From: Algisphaera agarilytica
Lineage (GTDB): Bacteria; Planctomycetota; Phycisphaerae; Phycisphaerales; Phycisphaeraceae
NCBI RefSeq assembly: GCF_014207595.1
Contig: NZ_JACHGY010000001.1
Location: 496,001 to 560,000, forward strand
Reading direction: 5' to 3'
DNA: 64,000 bases
Position numbers and translations under genes: made by a program. Positions 40,085 to 48,519 of the stretch are shown here, in pieces. A model generated the notes under the pieces. The model was not told the origin of the DNA. It searched no databases and worked only from the letters and a program-made list of their open reading frames with translations. The number at the start of each line of letters is the position of its first letter. Within the stretch, counting starts at the first letter, position 1.

Positions 40085-41311
40085 ATGCCATGGATGTTTC
40101 GGGGCTTGCTGGCCGTGCTGCTCGTTCTGGGCCATGGCCATATCGTCGCCCAAGAGGAAGCGGCCAAGTTTGATTTCGCGGCGGTCTTCGAGGGCAAGAC
40201 ACTAGACCCGGCTGCGATTCCTCCCGATGTTCCGGTCTTTCTCGACAAGTTGAACGATGCGCTACGCCGCCACGATGCCAACGCGGTCGCCGCGCTCTTC
40301 GACTCCGACGCCTGGCTTCAGCAGGTGCGCCACGCCTACCCCAATATCGATATCGATCAACCGGTTTGGCAAGCGGTCAAAGAACAAACACCCCACATCT
40401 TTGGTCAAAACCTCACCATCCCTCAGGCCAATATGGCTTGGGTCCGTGGCGAGATCAAAGCCATCAACCAGACGCACGTCGCCAACGGTTTCTCGGTCAC
40501 GATGCGTCACTGGGACTCAGATGGCATCTCGTCAAAGAACATCCTCGATCTGGTCCGCACCCCCGAGGGCCTGCGTTTCTACGATCTGACTCAACTCGAC
40601 CTGGGCTGGCGTTGGTCCGACCTCTTCGCGGCCTCGATCGCGGTGGCCGAACTCGATCGCCCCGGCACACAGCAGTCCCTCGTGATGATGTACGGCGGCG
40701 TGCAGGCCCTGGCGGAAGGCAACGCTGAGCTCGCCCTGCAGCAATTAGAGCGGGTCAATCTTGAGCTCCTGCCCGCCTCGCTTCGACCGATGGCCCTGAC
40801 CAGCCTGTGCGAAACGCACTACAACCTCGGCAATCTGGATGCGGCTCTGGGCCACGTCACCGAGTCGCTGACGCTTTACCCCGAGCACCCGCAGCCTTTG
40901 GCCCACCTGTATCGCGCCATATGCCTGATCGAACTGGATCGACCGGACGAAGCTTTAGTCGAGGCCAAGCACTACGCCGAACAAGTGGGTATGGACGCCG
41001 ACGTCTGGGTGGTGGTGGCTGACGCCTACTTCCTGCAGGGCCGTCACGAGACCGGCCTGGCCAGCTACGCCAAGGCGTTAGACGACGATCCACAACATTA
41101 CGAAGCGCTGCTGTATTACATCTATTACCTCGACGACGACCGAAAGGCCGAGTTTCGACCGCGTTACGAGGCGGTCGATAACCGTTCCGAGATCGGGGCC
41201 CTGCTCGCCGAAGACCTCGAATGGTTGGAAGCCCCCGAAGCCTTGGCGGCCCTGTGTGCGATGCATCGCGAACTCCACCCCGACGACACGTGGCCCGCGG
41301 ATTACGAATGA
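40085..41311 (+). CDS. Secreted TPR-repeat protein, unknown function
   Basis: The 408-residue protein has a signal peptide (MPWMFRGLLAVLLVLGHGHIVAQ) and is probably periplasmic. Residues ~50-190 form a domain with a repeated W/Y-rich pattern (DAWLQQVRHAYP ... NGFSVTMRHWDSDGISSKNILDLVRTPEGLRFYDL), possibly an SnoaL/NTF2-like or DUF4878-like fold. TPR-like helices follow (LCETHYNLGNLDAALGHVTESLTLYPEHPQPLAHLYRAICLIELDRPDEAL). ATG 40085 is chosen because AGGA lies 8 bases before it, while GTG 40079 would be too close. It may be co-transcribed with gyrB. No family assigned. Confidence 0.65.
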   Translation: MPWMFRGLLAVLLVLGHGHIVAQEEAAKFDFAAVFEGKTLDPAAIPPDVPVFLDKLNDALRRHDANAVAALFDSDAWLQQVRHAYPNIDIDQPVWQAVKEQTPHIFGQNLTIPQANMAWVRGEIKAINQTHVANGFSVTMRHWDSDGISSKNILDLVRTPEGLRFYDLTQLDLGWRWSDLFAASIAVAELDRPGTQQSLVMMYGGVQALAEGNAELALQQLERVNLELLPASLRPMALTSLCETHYNLGNLDAALGHVTESLTLYPEHPQPLAHLYRAICLIELDRPDEALVEAKHYAEQVGMDADVWVVVADAYFLQGRHETGLASYAKALDDDPQHYEALLYYIYYLDDDRKAEFRPRYEAVDNRSEIGALLAEDLEWLEAPEALAALCAMHRELHPDDTWPADYE

Positions 41312-41346
41312 ATCTTTGGGCCGCTAAATTCCAGTTACTCAACCCG

Positions 41347-42060
41347 CTACGGCCTCAAATCTTCCACGGCTCCATGGAGTTGTTCAGAGACTGCGCTCCA
41401 GCCGGCTTTGTCGTTGGCTTGGTCAGCAAATCGTAACGGTGGGCCGATCGTTACTTTCAGTGTCCTCGGACGCGGAACCGCCGACCCCTTAGGCAGGGCG
41501 TGGTACGCGCCATCTATATAGCAAGGAACGATCGGCACGTCGGTGCCGGCGACGAGCATGCCCACCCCGGCACGGAATTTTTTCATGACGCCGTCGGGGC
41601 TGCGGGTGCCTTCGGGGAAGAGGATGAAGCCCGCATCGCCCGCGGCGAGTCGTTCGCGGAGTTGGCCCATGGCGTGTCGGCCGGCGTTCTTCCGCCACAT
41701 GGGTAACGCGTTGAGGCAGAGGGCCGAGAACGCGGTGGCGAACTTGGTTTCAAAAAACACGTCGCCTGCTGAGATCGGAAAGACGTACCGCCGGTGCCTG
41801 GCCGGCAACGCGGCGGCGAGGGCCAGCGCGTCGAGGTGGCTGCTGTGGTTGGCCACCAACACGAACGGCGGCTCGGCGGGCAGGTGCTGCCGCCCCTCGA
41901 TCGCCAGCCGATGGAACAACTTCAAGTAGACCCGGACCACGCCCCACCACGCGTGGCTCGCCAGCAACGAGACCAACCCCGGCTCGCGCTGCAGACTCTT
42001 CGCACGTTCGGCTTCGGGCAGGCCCAGGTCCTTGGCGGGTTGGAGGTCGAAGTCTCGCAT
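41347..42060 (-). CDS. 1-acyl-glycerol-3-phosphate acyltransferase-like (PlsC family)
   Basis: This 237-residue protein has the acyltransferase H-x4-D motif in NHSSHLD and the acceptor-binding block FPEGTRSPDG, plus VPCYIDGAYHALPKG. PlsC-family enzymes transfer acyl chains to lysophospholipids or related alcohols at the inner membrane. ATG 42060 starts the homologous part; the 32-residue upstream extension is low in similarity and unlikely. It is the third gene after the CDP-alcohol phosphotransferase and CdsA-like genes on the same strand, so the trio probably makes or remodels one lipid. The exact acceptor is unknown. Confidence 0.82.
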   Translation of the reverse strand: MRDFDLQPAKDLGLPEAERAKSLQREPGLVSLLASHAWWGVVRVYLKLFHRLAIEGRQHLPAEPPFVLVANHSSHLDALALAAALPARHRRYVFPISAGDVFFETKFATAFSALCLNALPMWRKNAGRHAMGQLRERLAAGDAGFILFPEGTRSPDGVMKKFRAGVGMLVAGTDVPIVPCYIDGAYHALPKGSAVPRPRTLKVTIGPPLRFADQANDKAGWSAVSEQLHGAVEDLRP

Positions 42061-42162
42061 CGTGAGGGATGAGGGGTGAGGTTGGAGGAATGAGGGTTCA
42101 GCGAGAAAGTCTACGAAAGTCCGCAGATGGCGCAGCCTGCTGCACGGCTCCACCATCTGTAC

Positions 42163-43170
42163 CTACCCACCCGTCAGCACCCGCGCCGGCTGATCCAAGC
42201 CGATTCCCCGGAAGTACGCCACAAAATAGAAAATCACCGGTGAGGCGAGTAGCAGGCTGTCGAATCGGTCAAGCAACCCGCCGTGACCCGGCAGGATCGT
42301 CCCGGTGTCCTTGATCCCGATATCGCGCTTCACCGACGACAACACCAAGTCGCCCATCTGCCCAGCGATGCTCAGCAGCACGCCCGCCGCCAGCAGGTGC
42401 AGCCGCCACACCTGCATGCCGTCGGCGACCACAAAATGCCCCAGGCATACGACCAGCGTCGTCGTGCACACCACCGCCCCGACCGCGCCCGCCACCGTCT
42501 TGTTTGGGCTCGTGTTCGGGCAGAGCCTGCGTTTGCCCATCGTCTTGCCGCACAGGTAGGCGAAGACGTCGTTGCCCTGTACCGCGGCGATGATGATGAA
42601 CAGCATCGGGCGGTACTGGGCGTCGTTGGCAAAGAACGCGAGGTGGCCGAGCCCCGTCCCGAACAACGCGAAGCCGAGGATACCCAGCGCCACGCGCTGG
42701 ACGTACCCCGACGGCCGATCGCTGAGGATCGCCGCCGCGAGGATCAGCACCGCAGTGATCGGCGTCACCGCGGCGAACATCGTGTACCAGTTGTCCAGGA
42801 TCGCGAAATACAAGGCGAGCAGTCCGAGGTAGGCCGCGCCCATGACCATCGGTTCGCGGAACACGCCGGTGATCCGCCCGAATTCACGCAAGCAGAGGGC
42901 CGACAACACAAACATCATCCCGATCCACCACGCCGCGCCGAGCAGCACCGGCACCAAGAGCGCTGGGGCGATCACCGCCCACGACCCGCAACGCAGCATC
43001 AGCTCCTTGCGCAAGTCCGCGTCGATCTTCCCCGCCCTGGACAACAGCAACACCAACAACGGCGAGAAAACCAGCAACGCCGCGACCACCACCGTGCCCC
43101 ACAACGTGATCGGCCAATCAAACACATCACTCACCCCAAACAAGCGGGCTCGGCTGACCGGGTCCATCAC
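42163..43170 (-). CDS. CdsA-like phosphatidate cytidylyltransferase
   Basis: The 335-residue integral membrane protein ends with the CTP transferase signature: GDLVLSSVKRDIGIKDTGTILPGHGGLLDRFDSLLLASPVIFYF, including the Asp residues that bind metal. CdsA converts phosphatidic acid and CTP to CDP-diacylglycerol. About eight to nine hydrophobic segments are visible. The start overlaps the stop of the CDP-alcohol phosphotransferase gene by 4 bases (ATGA), so the two are translationally coupled. This pairing resembles E. coli ynbA-ynbB, suggesting a dedicated copy rather than the housekeeping cdsA, although it may be the only one. Confidence 0.88.
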   Translation of the reverse strand: MMDPVSRARLFGVSDVFDWPITLWGTVVVAALLVFSPLLVLLLSRAGKIDADLRKELMLRCGSWAVIAPALLVPVLLGAAWWIGMMFVLSALCLREFGRITGVFREPMVMGAAYLGLLALYFAILDNWYTMFAAVTPITAVLILAAAILSDRPSGYVQRVALGILGFALFGTGLGHLAFFANDAQYRPMLFIIIAAVQGNDVFAYLCGKTMGKRRLCPNTSPNKTVAGAVGAVVCTTTLVVCLGHFVVADGMQVWRLHLLAAGVLLSIAGQMGDLVLSSVKRDIGIKDTGTILPGHGGLLDRFDSLLLASPVIFYFVAYFRGIGLDQPARVLTGG

Positions 43171-43907
43171 GCCACTCCTTTATGTAGACGGCGCGAAGCG
43201 CGATGCAGCCGACCGATCGACGTCACGACACATCCGATCAACACGATCCACAGCACGCCTTGCAACACCCCCCAAGTCGGCCATGTCAGCTTGGGGCCAA
43301 CTTCCTTCGGCCCCCAGAACGGGAGTTGCCACGCCTCGGGTGAAAACGCCATGAACAAGCACACCACCGCGACCAATTGCATACGCACGGGTTTACTCAT
43401 CAAGCCTCCGTAATCCTGACCAGCCCCCGACACCGCCGCTTGTGCCCGAACGTAGGCGACGAACACCGCCGCTGCTGCCGCCGCCCATCCCAGCTCCGGC
43501 GTTGATCCCGCCGCGTAACCCAGCCCCACCAGCATCAACACATCTGAGATACGGTCGGGCACCTCGTTGTACAACTCCCCCACCGGCGACGCGGTCTGCG
43601 TCTCCACCGCCACCATCCCGTCCAGCAGATTGCAGAACGCCCGGAGCTCCACACCCGCAGCCCCTATGAACCAAAGTGCCCGCTGCGCAAACCCTTCGGC
43701 GCTGTAGGTAAAAACCGTGGCGGCGGCTCCGAGGCTGGCAAACACCACGCTCAATACCGAAACTGCGTTCGCCGACAGCCCCAGCCTGATCGCTAGGTTG
43801 GTGAGCCAGCGCATCACCGCCCACTCCCGCGGCGGCATCGGCCGGCGGTCACGCACTTCATATTCCGGGTGGGGTGGGGTGTCCTGCATCCTGGATCTCA
43901 ATGCCAT
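43167..43907 (-). CDS. CDP-alcohol phosphatidyltransferase family protein with altered motif
   Basis: This 246-residue membrane protein belongs to the family that joins CDP-diacylglycerol to an alcohol. The canonical motif D-x2-D-G-x2-A-R-x8-G-x3-D-x3-D reads N93-L-L-D96-G-M-V-A-V101-x8-G110-x3-N114-x3-D118: spacing is perfect, but the first and third Asp are Asn and Arg is Val. This resembles the YnbA subgroup, whose substrate is unknown. Six transmembrane helices are likely, after a ~35-residue cytoplasmic leader. It is the first gene of a three-gene operon with the CdsA-like and PlsC-like genes, and is divergent from a membrane protein. Confidence 0.82.
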   Translation of the reverse strand: MALRSRMQDTPPHPEYEVRDRRPMPPREWAVMRWLTNLAIRLGLSANAVSVLSVVFASLGAAATVFTYSAEGFAQRALWFIGAAGVELRAFCNLLDGMVAVETQTASPVGELYNEVPDRISDVLMLVGLGYAAGSTPELGWAAAAAAVFVAYVRAQAAVSGAGQDYGGLMSKPVRMQLVAVVCLFMAFSPEAWQLPFWGPKEVGPKLTWPTWGVLQGVLWIVLIGCVVTSIGRLHRASRRLHKGVA

Positions 43908-43999
43908 CTACCGGCACGGAGATCGAAATCAAACCGCCCGGCCCTTTCATCGCTATAGTCTCTCTCCGACCTCACTCCATTGTCAATGACGAAACCGCC

Positions 44000-44671
44000 A
44001 TGACCGACAAAGCCCCAGACGACAACGCGACCGAACACAATAAGCCCTCCCGCTTGTGGTACGCCATGGCACTCGCCCTCATGATCCTCGGCGTCGTGGG
44101 CTTTGTGGTGTCGCTGAACATCGCCAAAGAACAAGTGGATTCCAAGCTCGAGGCGATGCAGCGGATCGTCGCCCCCGGCAGCGGCGAGCTGTCCTTCGAT
44201 GAGCCCGGCGACTACCTGATCTATTACGAGAAAGTCGGCAGCTTCAACGGCGAAAACTTCGACACTACCCAAGTCTTCCGCGAGGCCCCGGCCTTCGAGA
44301 TCACCATCCAGCACGAAGCCAGCGGCGAGTTCCTCACGATCCGCCAAGCCAAGTACGACAAGGGCGAGTCGCAGATGTTCAACCGCGGCCAGGCCAACAG
44401 CGAGTTCGTGTTTTCCGTCCCGCTGACGCACTTCGACGAAAACGCCAACACCACCGGGAAGTACACGATGACGGTCGCCCACGAAAACGAGGGCATCAAG
44501 GACCGTGTGCTATTGGCGGTGGGCCCGCCGGTGGTCGGCACGCTGATGTCCGACTGGCGTGGACCTTTCGGCGGCGCCGCCCTGCTGGCGTTTTCGTTTG
44601 TGGTGAGCGCGACCACCGTGCTCGTCACCTGGATGCTGCGCAACGGGAAAGTCACCCGGCGTGACGACTAG
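44000..44671 (+). CDS. Bitopic membrane protein with extracytoplasmic domain, unknown function
   Basis: The 223-residue protein has a short cytoplasmic start, a transmembrane helix (about residues 22-42), an extracytoplasmic domain of ~130 residues rich in beta-like strands (GELSFDEPGDYLIYYEKVGSFNGENFDTTQVF ... GKYTMTVAHENEG), and a second helix near 190-213 followed by a basic tail. The FDEPGDYLIYYE pattern looks like a sandwich fold. I recognise no family. ATG 44000 begins the plausible protein; the longer frame from 43874 overlaps the divergent gene. It is convergent with the DUF1569 gene, the two stop codons overlapping by 4 bases. Confidence 0.6.
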   Translation: MTDKAPDDNATEHNKPSRLWYAMALALMILGVVGFVVSLNIAKEQVDSKLEAMQRIVAPGSGELSFDEPGDYLIYYEKVGSFNGENFDTTQVFREAPAFEITIQHEASGEFLTIRQAKYDKGESQMFNRGQANSEFVFSVPLTHFDENANTTGKYTMTVAHENEGIKDRVLLAVGPPVVGTLMSDWRGPFGGAALLAFSFVVSATTVLVTWMLRNGKVTRRDD

Positions 44672-45147
44672 GACGCGGCCGGGTGGATGAAGCCGAAATG
44701 AAGCTCGGCGTGGCGGCAGTTGAGTTTGATCGCTTCGTCGGGGGTGAGCTTGCCAAAGAGCGGGCTGGGGTGATTCATGCCGTGCTCGTTGGCGTAGGCG
44801 ACCTCATCGCGCAGCTTCTGTACCGCGTCTGCCAACGTCACGTCGGCGGGCGGGGCGAAGGCGTCGGCGACTTTCTGGGGCGGCTTGATCCCGGGGTTGA
44901 AGGGTTTGACGTGGGCCCCGAAGAGCTTGAGGGTGCGGCCGAAGAGTTTCATGGGCAGCGGGATCTTCAGGTCGACGCCGTGGTTGAGCATGCCGATGGC
45001 GAAGGCAACGTGGTAGATGTTCTGGGCGGGTGACCAGTTGCCGGTCGAGGTCGATTGCTCGGTGAACGTCTGGGCCTCGGCCAGGACTTCGTCGAGGGAA
45101 TCGAAATGCAGTTCGCGACGATCGGCTTGCTTGACATCTACGGCCAT
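44668..45147 (-). CDS. DUF1569 (DinB-like) protein
   Basis: The 159-residue protein matches DUF1569: GNWSPAQNIYHVAFAIGMLNHGVD near residue 40, PFNPGIKPPQKVADAF, and a C-terminal HPLFGKLT-x-DEAIKLNCRHAELHFGFIHP-like block. These are four-helix bundle proteins related to DinB, which can bind a metal through three histidines; suitable His residues (46, 56 region and RHAELHF) are present. They may act as thiol-dependent transferases, but function is unproven. It is apparently monocistronic. Confidence 0.8.
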   Translation of the reverse strand: MAVDVKQADRRELHFDSLDEVLAEAQTFTEQSTSTGNWSPAQNIYHVAFAIGMLNHGVDLKIPLPMKLFGRTLKLFGAHVKPFNPGIKPPQKVADAFAPPADVTLADAVQKLRDEVAYANEHGMNHPSPLFGKLTPDEAIKLNCRHAELHFGFIHPAAS

Positions 45148-45259
45148 GGGGTGCGTTCCCTTACAAGAATCAAGAAGTACAGGACATCGGTCTACAGTTT
45201 AGCCACGACAAATTGGCCGAGGCTGTCGGTTCTTGTGATACGCAAGGTATATTGTCGCC

Positions 45260-46453
45260 ATGAGTATCACCCCATCGTCCGACAAGATCGCCCGTTACGA
45301 ACTGTTCCGTGTCACGCCTCGCTGGTTGTTCCTGCGTATAAAAACCGCCAACGGTGTCGTGGGCTGGGGCGAGCCGGTGGTTGAGGGGTATGCCGAGTCG
45401 GTGGAGTCTGCGGTTCACGTGATGATGGAGTCGCTGATGGGCAAAGACCCCGCACGGATCCACTACCACTGGCAGACGATCGCCAAGGGCGATTTCTACG
45501 GCGGGCTCGGCCCGGTGATGATGTCGGCCCTGGCGGGGATCGACCAGGCGCTCTGGGACATCAAGGGCAAGACGCTGGGCGCGAGTGTGGTGGACCTGCT
45601 GGGCGGCGCGGTGCGTGACCGGCAGATGGTCTACGGCCACGTTGCTGCCGACTTCGAGCCCGACGACGTCGCCGCCGCCATCGCCAAGCAGCGCTGCGAC
45701 GACTACGGCTTCAAGCTCATCAAGCTCTGCGGTTCGCCGCCGATGGGTTACACCGATATGCAGGGCTCGATCGAAGCGGGCGCGGCCCGAGTCGCGGAGG
45801 TGCGCAAGGCCGTGGGCCCCGATATCCAGATCGCGGTGGACTTCCACGGCCGGTGCAAGCTGCCGATGGTGCGCAAGCTGATCCGCGCCCTTGAGCCCTA
45901 CGACATCGCGTTCTTCGAAGAGGTGGTGCACCCCGATTTCAACGACGCGATGCCGGACCTGGCCAACTGGACCGAGGTGCCGTTGGCGACCGGCGAGCGG
46001 ATGTTTCACTACGCCGAGTTCTACGACCTGTTGCGGAAGCCGGGCGTGTCGATCATCCAGCCCGACCTGTCTCACGCCGGCGGGATTACGCACTGCCTGG
46101 ACATCGCCCGGCTCGCGGAACACCGCGACGTGGCGCTCGCCCCCCACTGCCCGCTGGGCCCGATCGCGTTGGCGGCGTGCCTGGCGGTGGACTTTGTCTG
46201 CCTCAACGCCGAGTACCAGGAGTCGGGCATCGGCCTGACTTACACTGCCGAGGACGGCGGGCGGGGCGTGCTGGATTACGTGCTCAACGCTGACGACTTC
46301 AAACTCGACGACGATGGCATGATGCCCCCGCTGCCGGGGCCGGGCTTAGGCGTCCAGATGAACGAAGAAGTGATCCGCGAAGTTGCGGCGGACGCGCACA
46401 AGTGGCGTGGACCGATCGAGCCGTTGCCCGATGGTTCGCCGACGCGTTGGTGA
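45260..46453 (+). CDS. dgoD: Mandelate racemase/enolase-family sugar-acid dehydratase, galactonate dehydratase-like
   Basis: The 397-residue protein belongs to the enolase superfamily and resembles D-galactonate dehydratase, which converts galactonate to 2-keto-3-deoxygalactonate. Metal and acid-base residues occur in order: AVDFHGR (Asp and His), FFEEVVHPD (Glu), LATGERMF (Glu), and the catalytic His in [35 protein letters not shown] at the start is typical of DgoD. No kinase, aldolase or regulator is adjacent. Substrate is inferred from motif pattern; related sugar acids such as L-fuconate are possible. TATATT lies 7 bases before the start, which would require a very short leader. Confidence 0.85.
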   Translation: [397 protein letters not shown]

Positions 46454-46466
46454 TCCGCAGGCTCAT

Positions 46467-46904
46467 TCAGAATCGCTTGCCCAGGCTCACTACGGCATCT
46501 TGGGTGTAGCCGAGCTTCTCGTAAAACCCGATGACTCGCGTGTTGGAGGAACGCACCTGGAGATTCAGCTTCGGGCAGCCGCGTTCACGCAGCCACTGCT
46601 CCGCGTGCTCGACTAGTACACGGCCAAAGCCTTGTCGCTGGTACTCGGGATCTACCGCCAGGTAGTTGACCCAACCACGGTGTCCCTCGTAGCCCACCAT
46701 GACACTCGCGACGAGTTGCCGGCATTCACCCGTGTCGACTTCGCCCACAACTAATCCGTCCGGATCACGATCTAACTTCAACTGGATGTCGCGGCTGGGA
46801 TTGTTCACGGGGACCACAAGGCCACATCGACGCCATAGCTCAACCAACGCATCGTGGTCGCTAGCAACATAGGTCCGAAGTATCAATTCACAGTCCCGAG
46901 ACAT
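46467..46904 (-). CDS. GNAT N-acetyltransferase (YpeA-like)
   Basis: The 145-residue protein has the GNAT core: VNYLAVDPEYQRQGFGRVLVEHAEQWLRERGCPKLNLQVRSSNTRVIGFYEKLGYTQDAVVSLGKRF. The NLQVRSSN-x-VIGFYEKLGY block is typical of YpeA. Acceptor unknown. ATG 46904 is chosen because homology begins at residue 7; the frame from 47072 would overlap rpsI. GC content is lower than in the ribosomal genes next to it. The terminator at 46939-46967 separates it from rpsI, so it should have its own weak promoter or depend on read-through. Confidence 0.82.
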   Translation of the reverse strand: MSRDCELILRTYVASDHDALVELWRRCGLVVPVNNPSRDIQLKLDRDPDGLVVGEVDTGECRQLVASVMVGYEGHRGWVNYLAVDPEYQRQGFGRVLVEHAEQWLRERGCPKLNLQVRSSNTRVIGFYEKLGYTQDAVVSLGKRF

Positions 46905-46938
46905 CTCAAACTCCCAATCACTAACGCAAAGTGAAGGC

Positions 46939-46967
46939 AAAAAAAAACCCACGGCAGGTGCCGTGGG
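46939..46967 (-). terminator. Rho-independent terminator after rpsI (minus strand)
   Basis: CCCACGGCA (46948-46956) pairs with TGCCGTGGG (46959-46967); on the minus strand a nine-T tract (46939-46947) follows. It ends the rplM-rpsI operon. Confidence 0.85.
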
Positions 46968-46995
46968 TCGGGTGAATCCATGGGGGACGAAACGA

Positions 46996-47538
46996 TTAAC
47001 GCTTCGAGAACTGGAACCGACGACGGGCACCGCGTTGGCCGTACTTCTTACGTTCGACCTTACGGGGGTCACGGGTCATGTAGCCCTTGTCGCGGAGGGT
47101 CTGCTCGAGGGCGGGGTCGTAGCCGACCAGAGCCCGGGCGACGCCCAGCAGGATGGCTTCGGCTTGGCCGGTGATGCCGCCACCGGTGGTGGAGACGAAC
47201 ACGTCGAGGTTGCCGAGGGTGCCGGTCGCTTCGAGGGGAGCGAGGCAGGCGTTTTGGTGTTGCGGTTCGCTGAAGAACTCTTCAACGGTCTTGTTCTTGG
47301 CCTTGGGGCCGGAGATCAGGAACTTGCCTTCGCCCTTGGCGGCGGGCTTGACGCGGACCCGGGCGATCGCGGACTTACGACGGCCGGTACCCCAAACGAA
47401 GCCGCCCTTGTCGGGCTTGGCGGGCTCGCGGAGCGGGCGGGGCTCGGCAGCGGTTTCTTCAACGCCTTCGGCGATGGGGGATTCAACGGGGGCTTCCGAG
47501 GAGAGGCCGTCGAGGGTGGCGGTGGTGGTGTCTTCCAT
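46996..47538 (-). CDS. rpsI: Ribosomal protein uS9 with N-terminal extension
   Basis: S9 sits in the 30S head with its basic tail reaching the P site. Residues ~46-180 are standard: GFVWGTGRRKSAIARVRVKPAAKG, GGITGQAEAILLGVARALV, and the tail RDPRKVERKKYGQRGARRRFQFSKR. About 45 extra N-terminal residues (acidic, T/E/P-rich, MEDTTTATLDGLSSE...) are not part of the usual protein; no better downstream start lies before the S9 fold except codons inside it, so the extension appears real. It is the second gene of the rplM-rpsI operon, 87 bases after rplM. Confidence 0.95.
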   Translation of the reverse strand: MEDTTTATLDGLSSEAPVESPIAEGVEETAAEPRPLREPAKPDKGGFVWGTGRRKSAIARVRVKPAAKGEGKFLISGPKAKNKTVEEFFSEPQHQNACLAPLEATGTLGNLDVFVSTTGGGITGQAEAILLGVARALVGYDPALEQTLRDKGYMTRDPRKVERKKYGQRGARRRFQFSKR

Positions 47539-47625
47539 GGTTCTTTAATCGGTTGAGCGTTTGGTCCGGGGCTTTGTCGCGGTGCTCCGCAGCCCTCGGC
47601 TTGAGCGGCATGGTGAGTGGGGAAA

Positions 47626-48069
47626 TCAGGCGGACTGGAGTTCGTAGGGCTTAGGCTGTTGTGCGGCGTGGGGGTGTTCGGTGCCGACGTACACGTTGAG
47701 CTTCTTGGACATGGCCACGCCCAGGCGGTTCTTGGGCAGCATCCGGCGGACCGACTCTTCGATCAGACGCTCGGGGTGGCTGGCCATGACTTCGCGGAAG
47801 CTCTTGACCTTGCGGCCCGAGGGGTGGCCGGAGAAGGTCTCGTGGAACTTCTGGTCGAGCTTGTTGCCGGTGACGCGGATCTTCTCGGCGTTGAGCACGA
47901 TGACGAAGTCGCCCACGTCGTGGTGCGGGGTGTAGGTGGGCTTGTCTTTGCCCATGAGGATGGTGGCGATCTGGGTCGACAGGCGGCCGAGCACTTGGTC
48001 GGCGGCGTCGATGATCACCCACTCGCGGGGCACTTCGTTGTTCTTGGCAAGGGTGGTCTGACGGTTCAT
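47626..48069 (-). CDS. rplM: Ribosomal protein uL13
   Basis: L13 is a primary 23S rRNA-binding protein of the 50S subunit. The 147 residues contain REWVIIDAADQVLGRLSTQIATILMGKDKPTYTPHHDVGDFVIVLNAEKIRVTG, the GHPSGRKVKSFREVMASHPERLIEESVRRMLPKN core and the VYVGTEHPHAAQQP tail. ATG 48069 is supported by homology; the extension to 48276 is noncoding leader. The long (about 190-base) leader behind a strong promoter might hold an autoregulatory site for L13. Confidence 0.96.
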   Translation of the reverse strand: MNRQTTLAKNNEVPREWVIIDAADQVLGRLSTQIATILMGKDKPTYTPHHDVGDFVIVLNAEKIRVTGNKLDQKFHETFSGHPSGRKVKSFREVMASHPERLIEESVRRMLPKNRLGVAMSKKLNVYVGTEHPHAAQQPKPYELQSA

Positions 48070-48264
48070 GGGGCGTTCCGGGGTTGGTGTCCAGAGCTTT
48101 GGGGGGAGGCGTCGGGCGAGTGGTCTTGCCCTTGACGCTCCGATTCCGAAGCGGGGTGGTCCATCAAGCAAGCGCTCCAGCGAGGGCTTGCAGGCCAATT
48201 CAAGGCGGATGCGGGCGTGTCGAGCGAAGAAATCCTGCTCAGACCCGGCTTTGCCGAGCCGGAA

Positions 48265-48292
48265 AGTGTACCGCAACCCGCCCCGCTGTCAA
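48265..48292 (-). promoter_or_regulatory. Promoter of the rplM-rpsI operon
   Basis: On the minus strand TTGACA (48287-48292) and TACACT (48265-48270) are separated by 16 bases. The -35 is a perfect consensus. Confidence 0.65.
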
Positions 48293-48345
48293 CCGTTGGC
48301 CCCGATCCCGACTTCGGGCAGGCCGAAAACGAAATTCAGCGGGAC

Positions 48346-48374
48346 TTGCATTCGGTGGCGGACCTCGGCATAAT
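48346..48374 (+). promoter_or_regulatory. Promoter of rpsT
   Basis: TTGCAT (48346-48351) and CATAAT (48369-48374) with a 17-base spacer, about 145 bases upstream of the rpsT start. Confidence 0.45.
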
Positions 48375-48519
48375 GTGCGGCTCGCCGGTGCGCGGGACTC
48401 GCTGATCCGACTCGTTTCAGCCTCCGTGCCCGCTAGACCGCGAATTTTACCGATTTTTGACCCTCGGGGCTTTTGCTCCGCACAGCCCCGGAACCCGGAA
48501 CCCCGGAAAACAGACCACC

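Larger units (their letters stand above)
48070..48519. other. Divergent regulatory region between rplM and rpsT
   Basis: The 450 bases hold no gene. They contain a minus-strand promoter (48265-48292) with a ~190-base leader for rplM-rpsI and a plus-strand promoter (48346-48374) with a ~140-base leader for rpsT. Confidence 0.6.
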
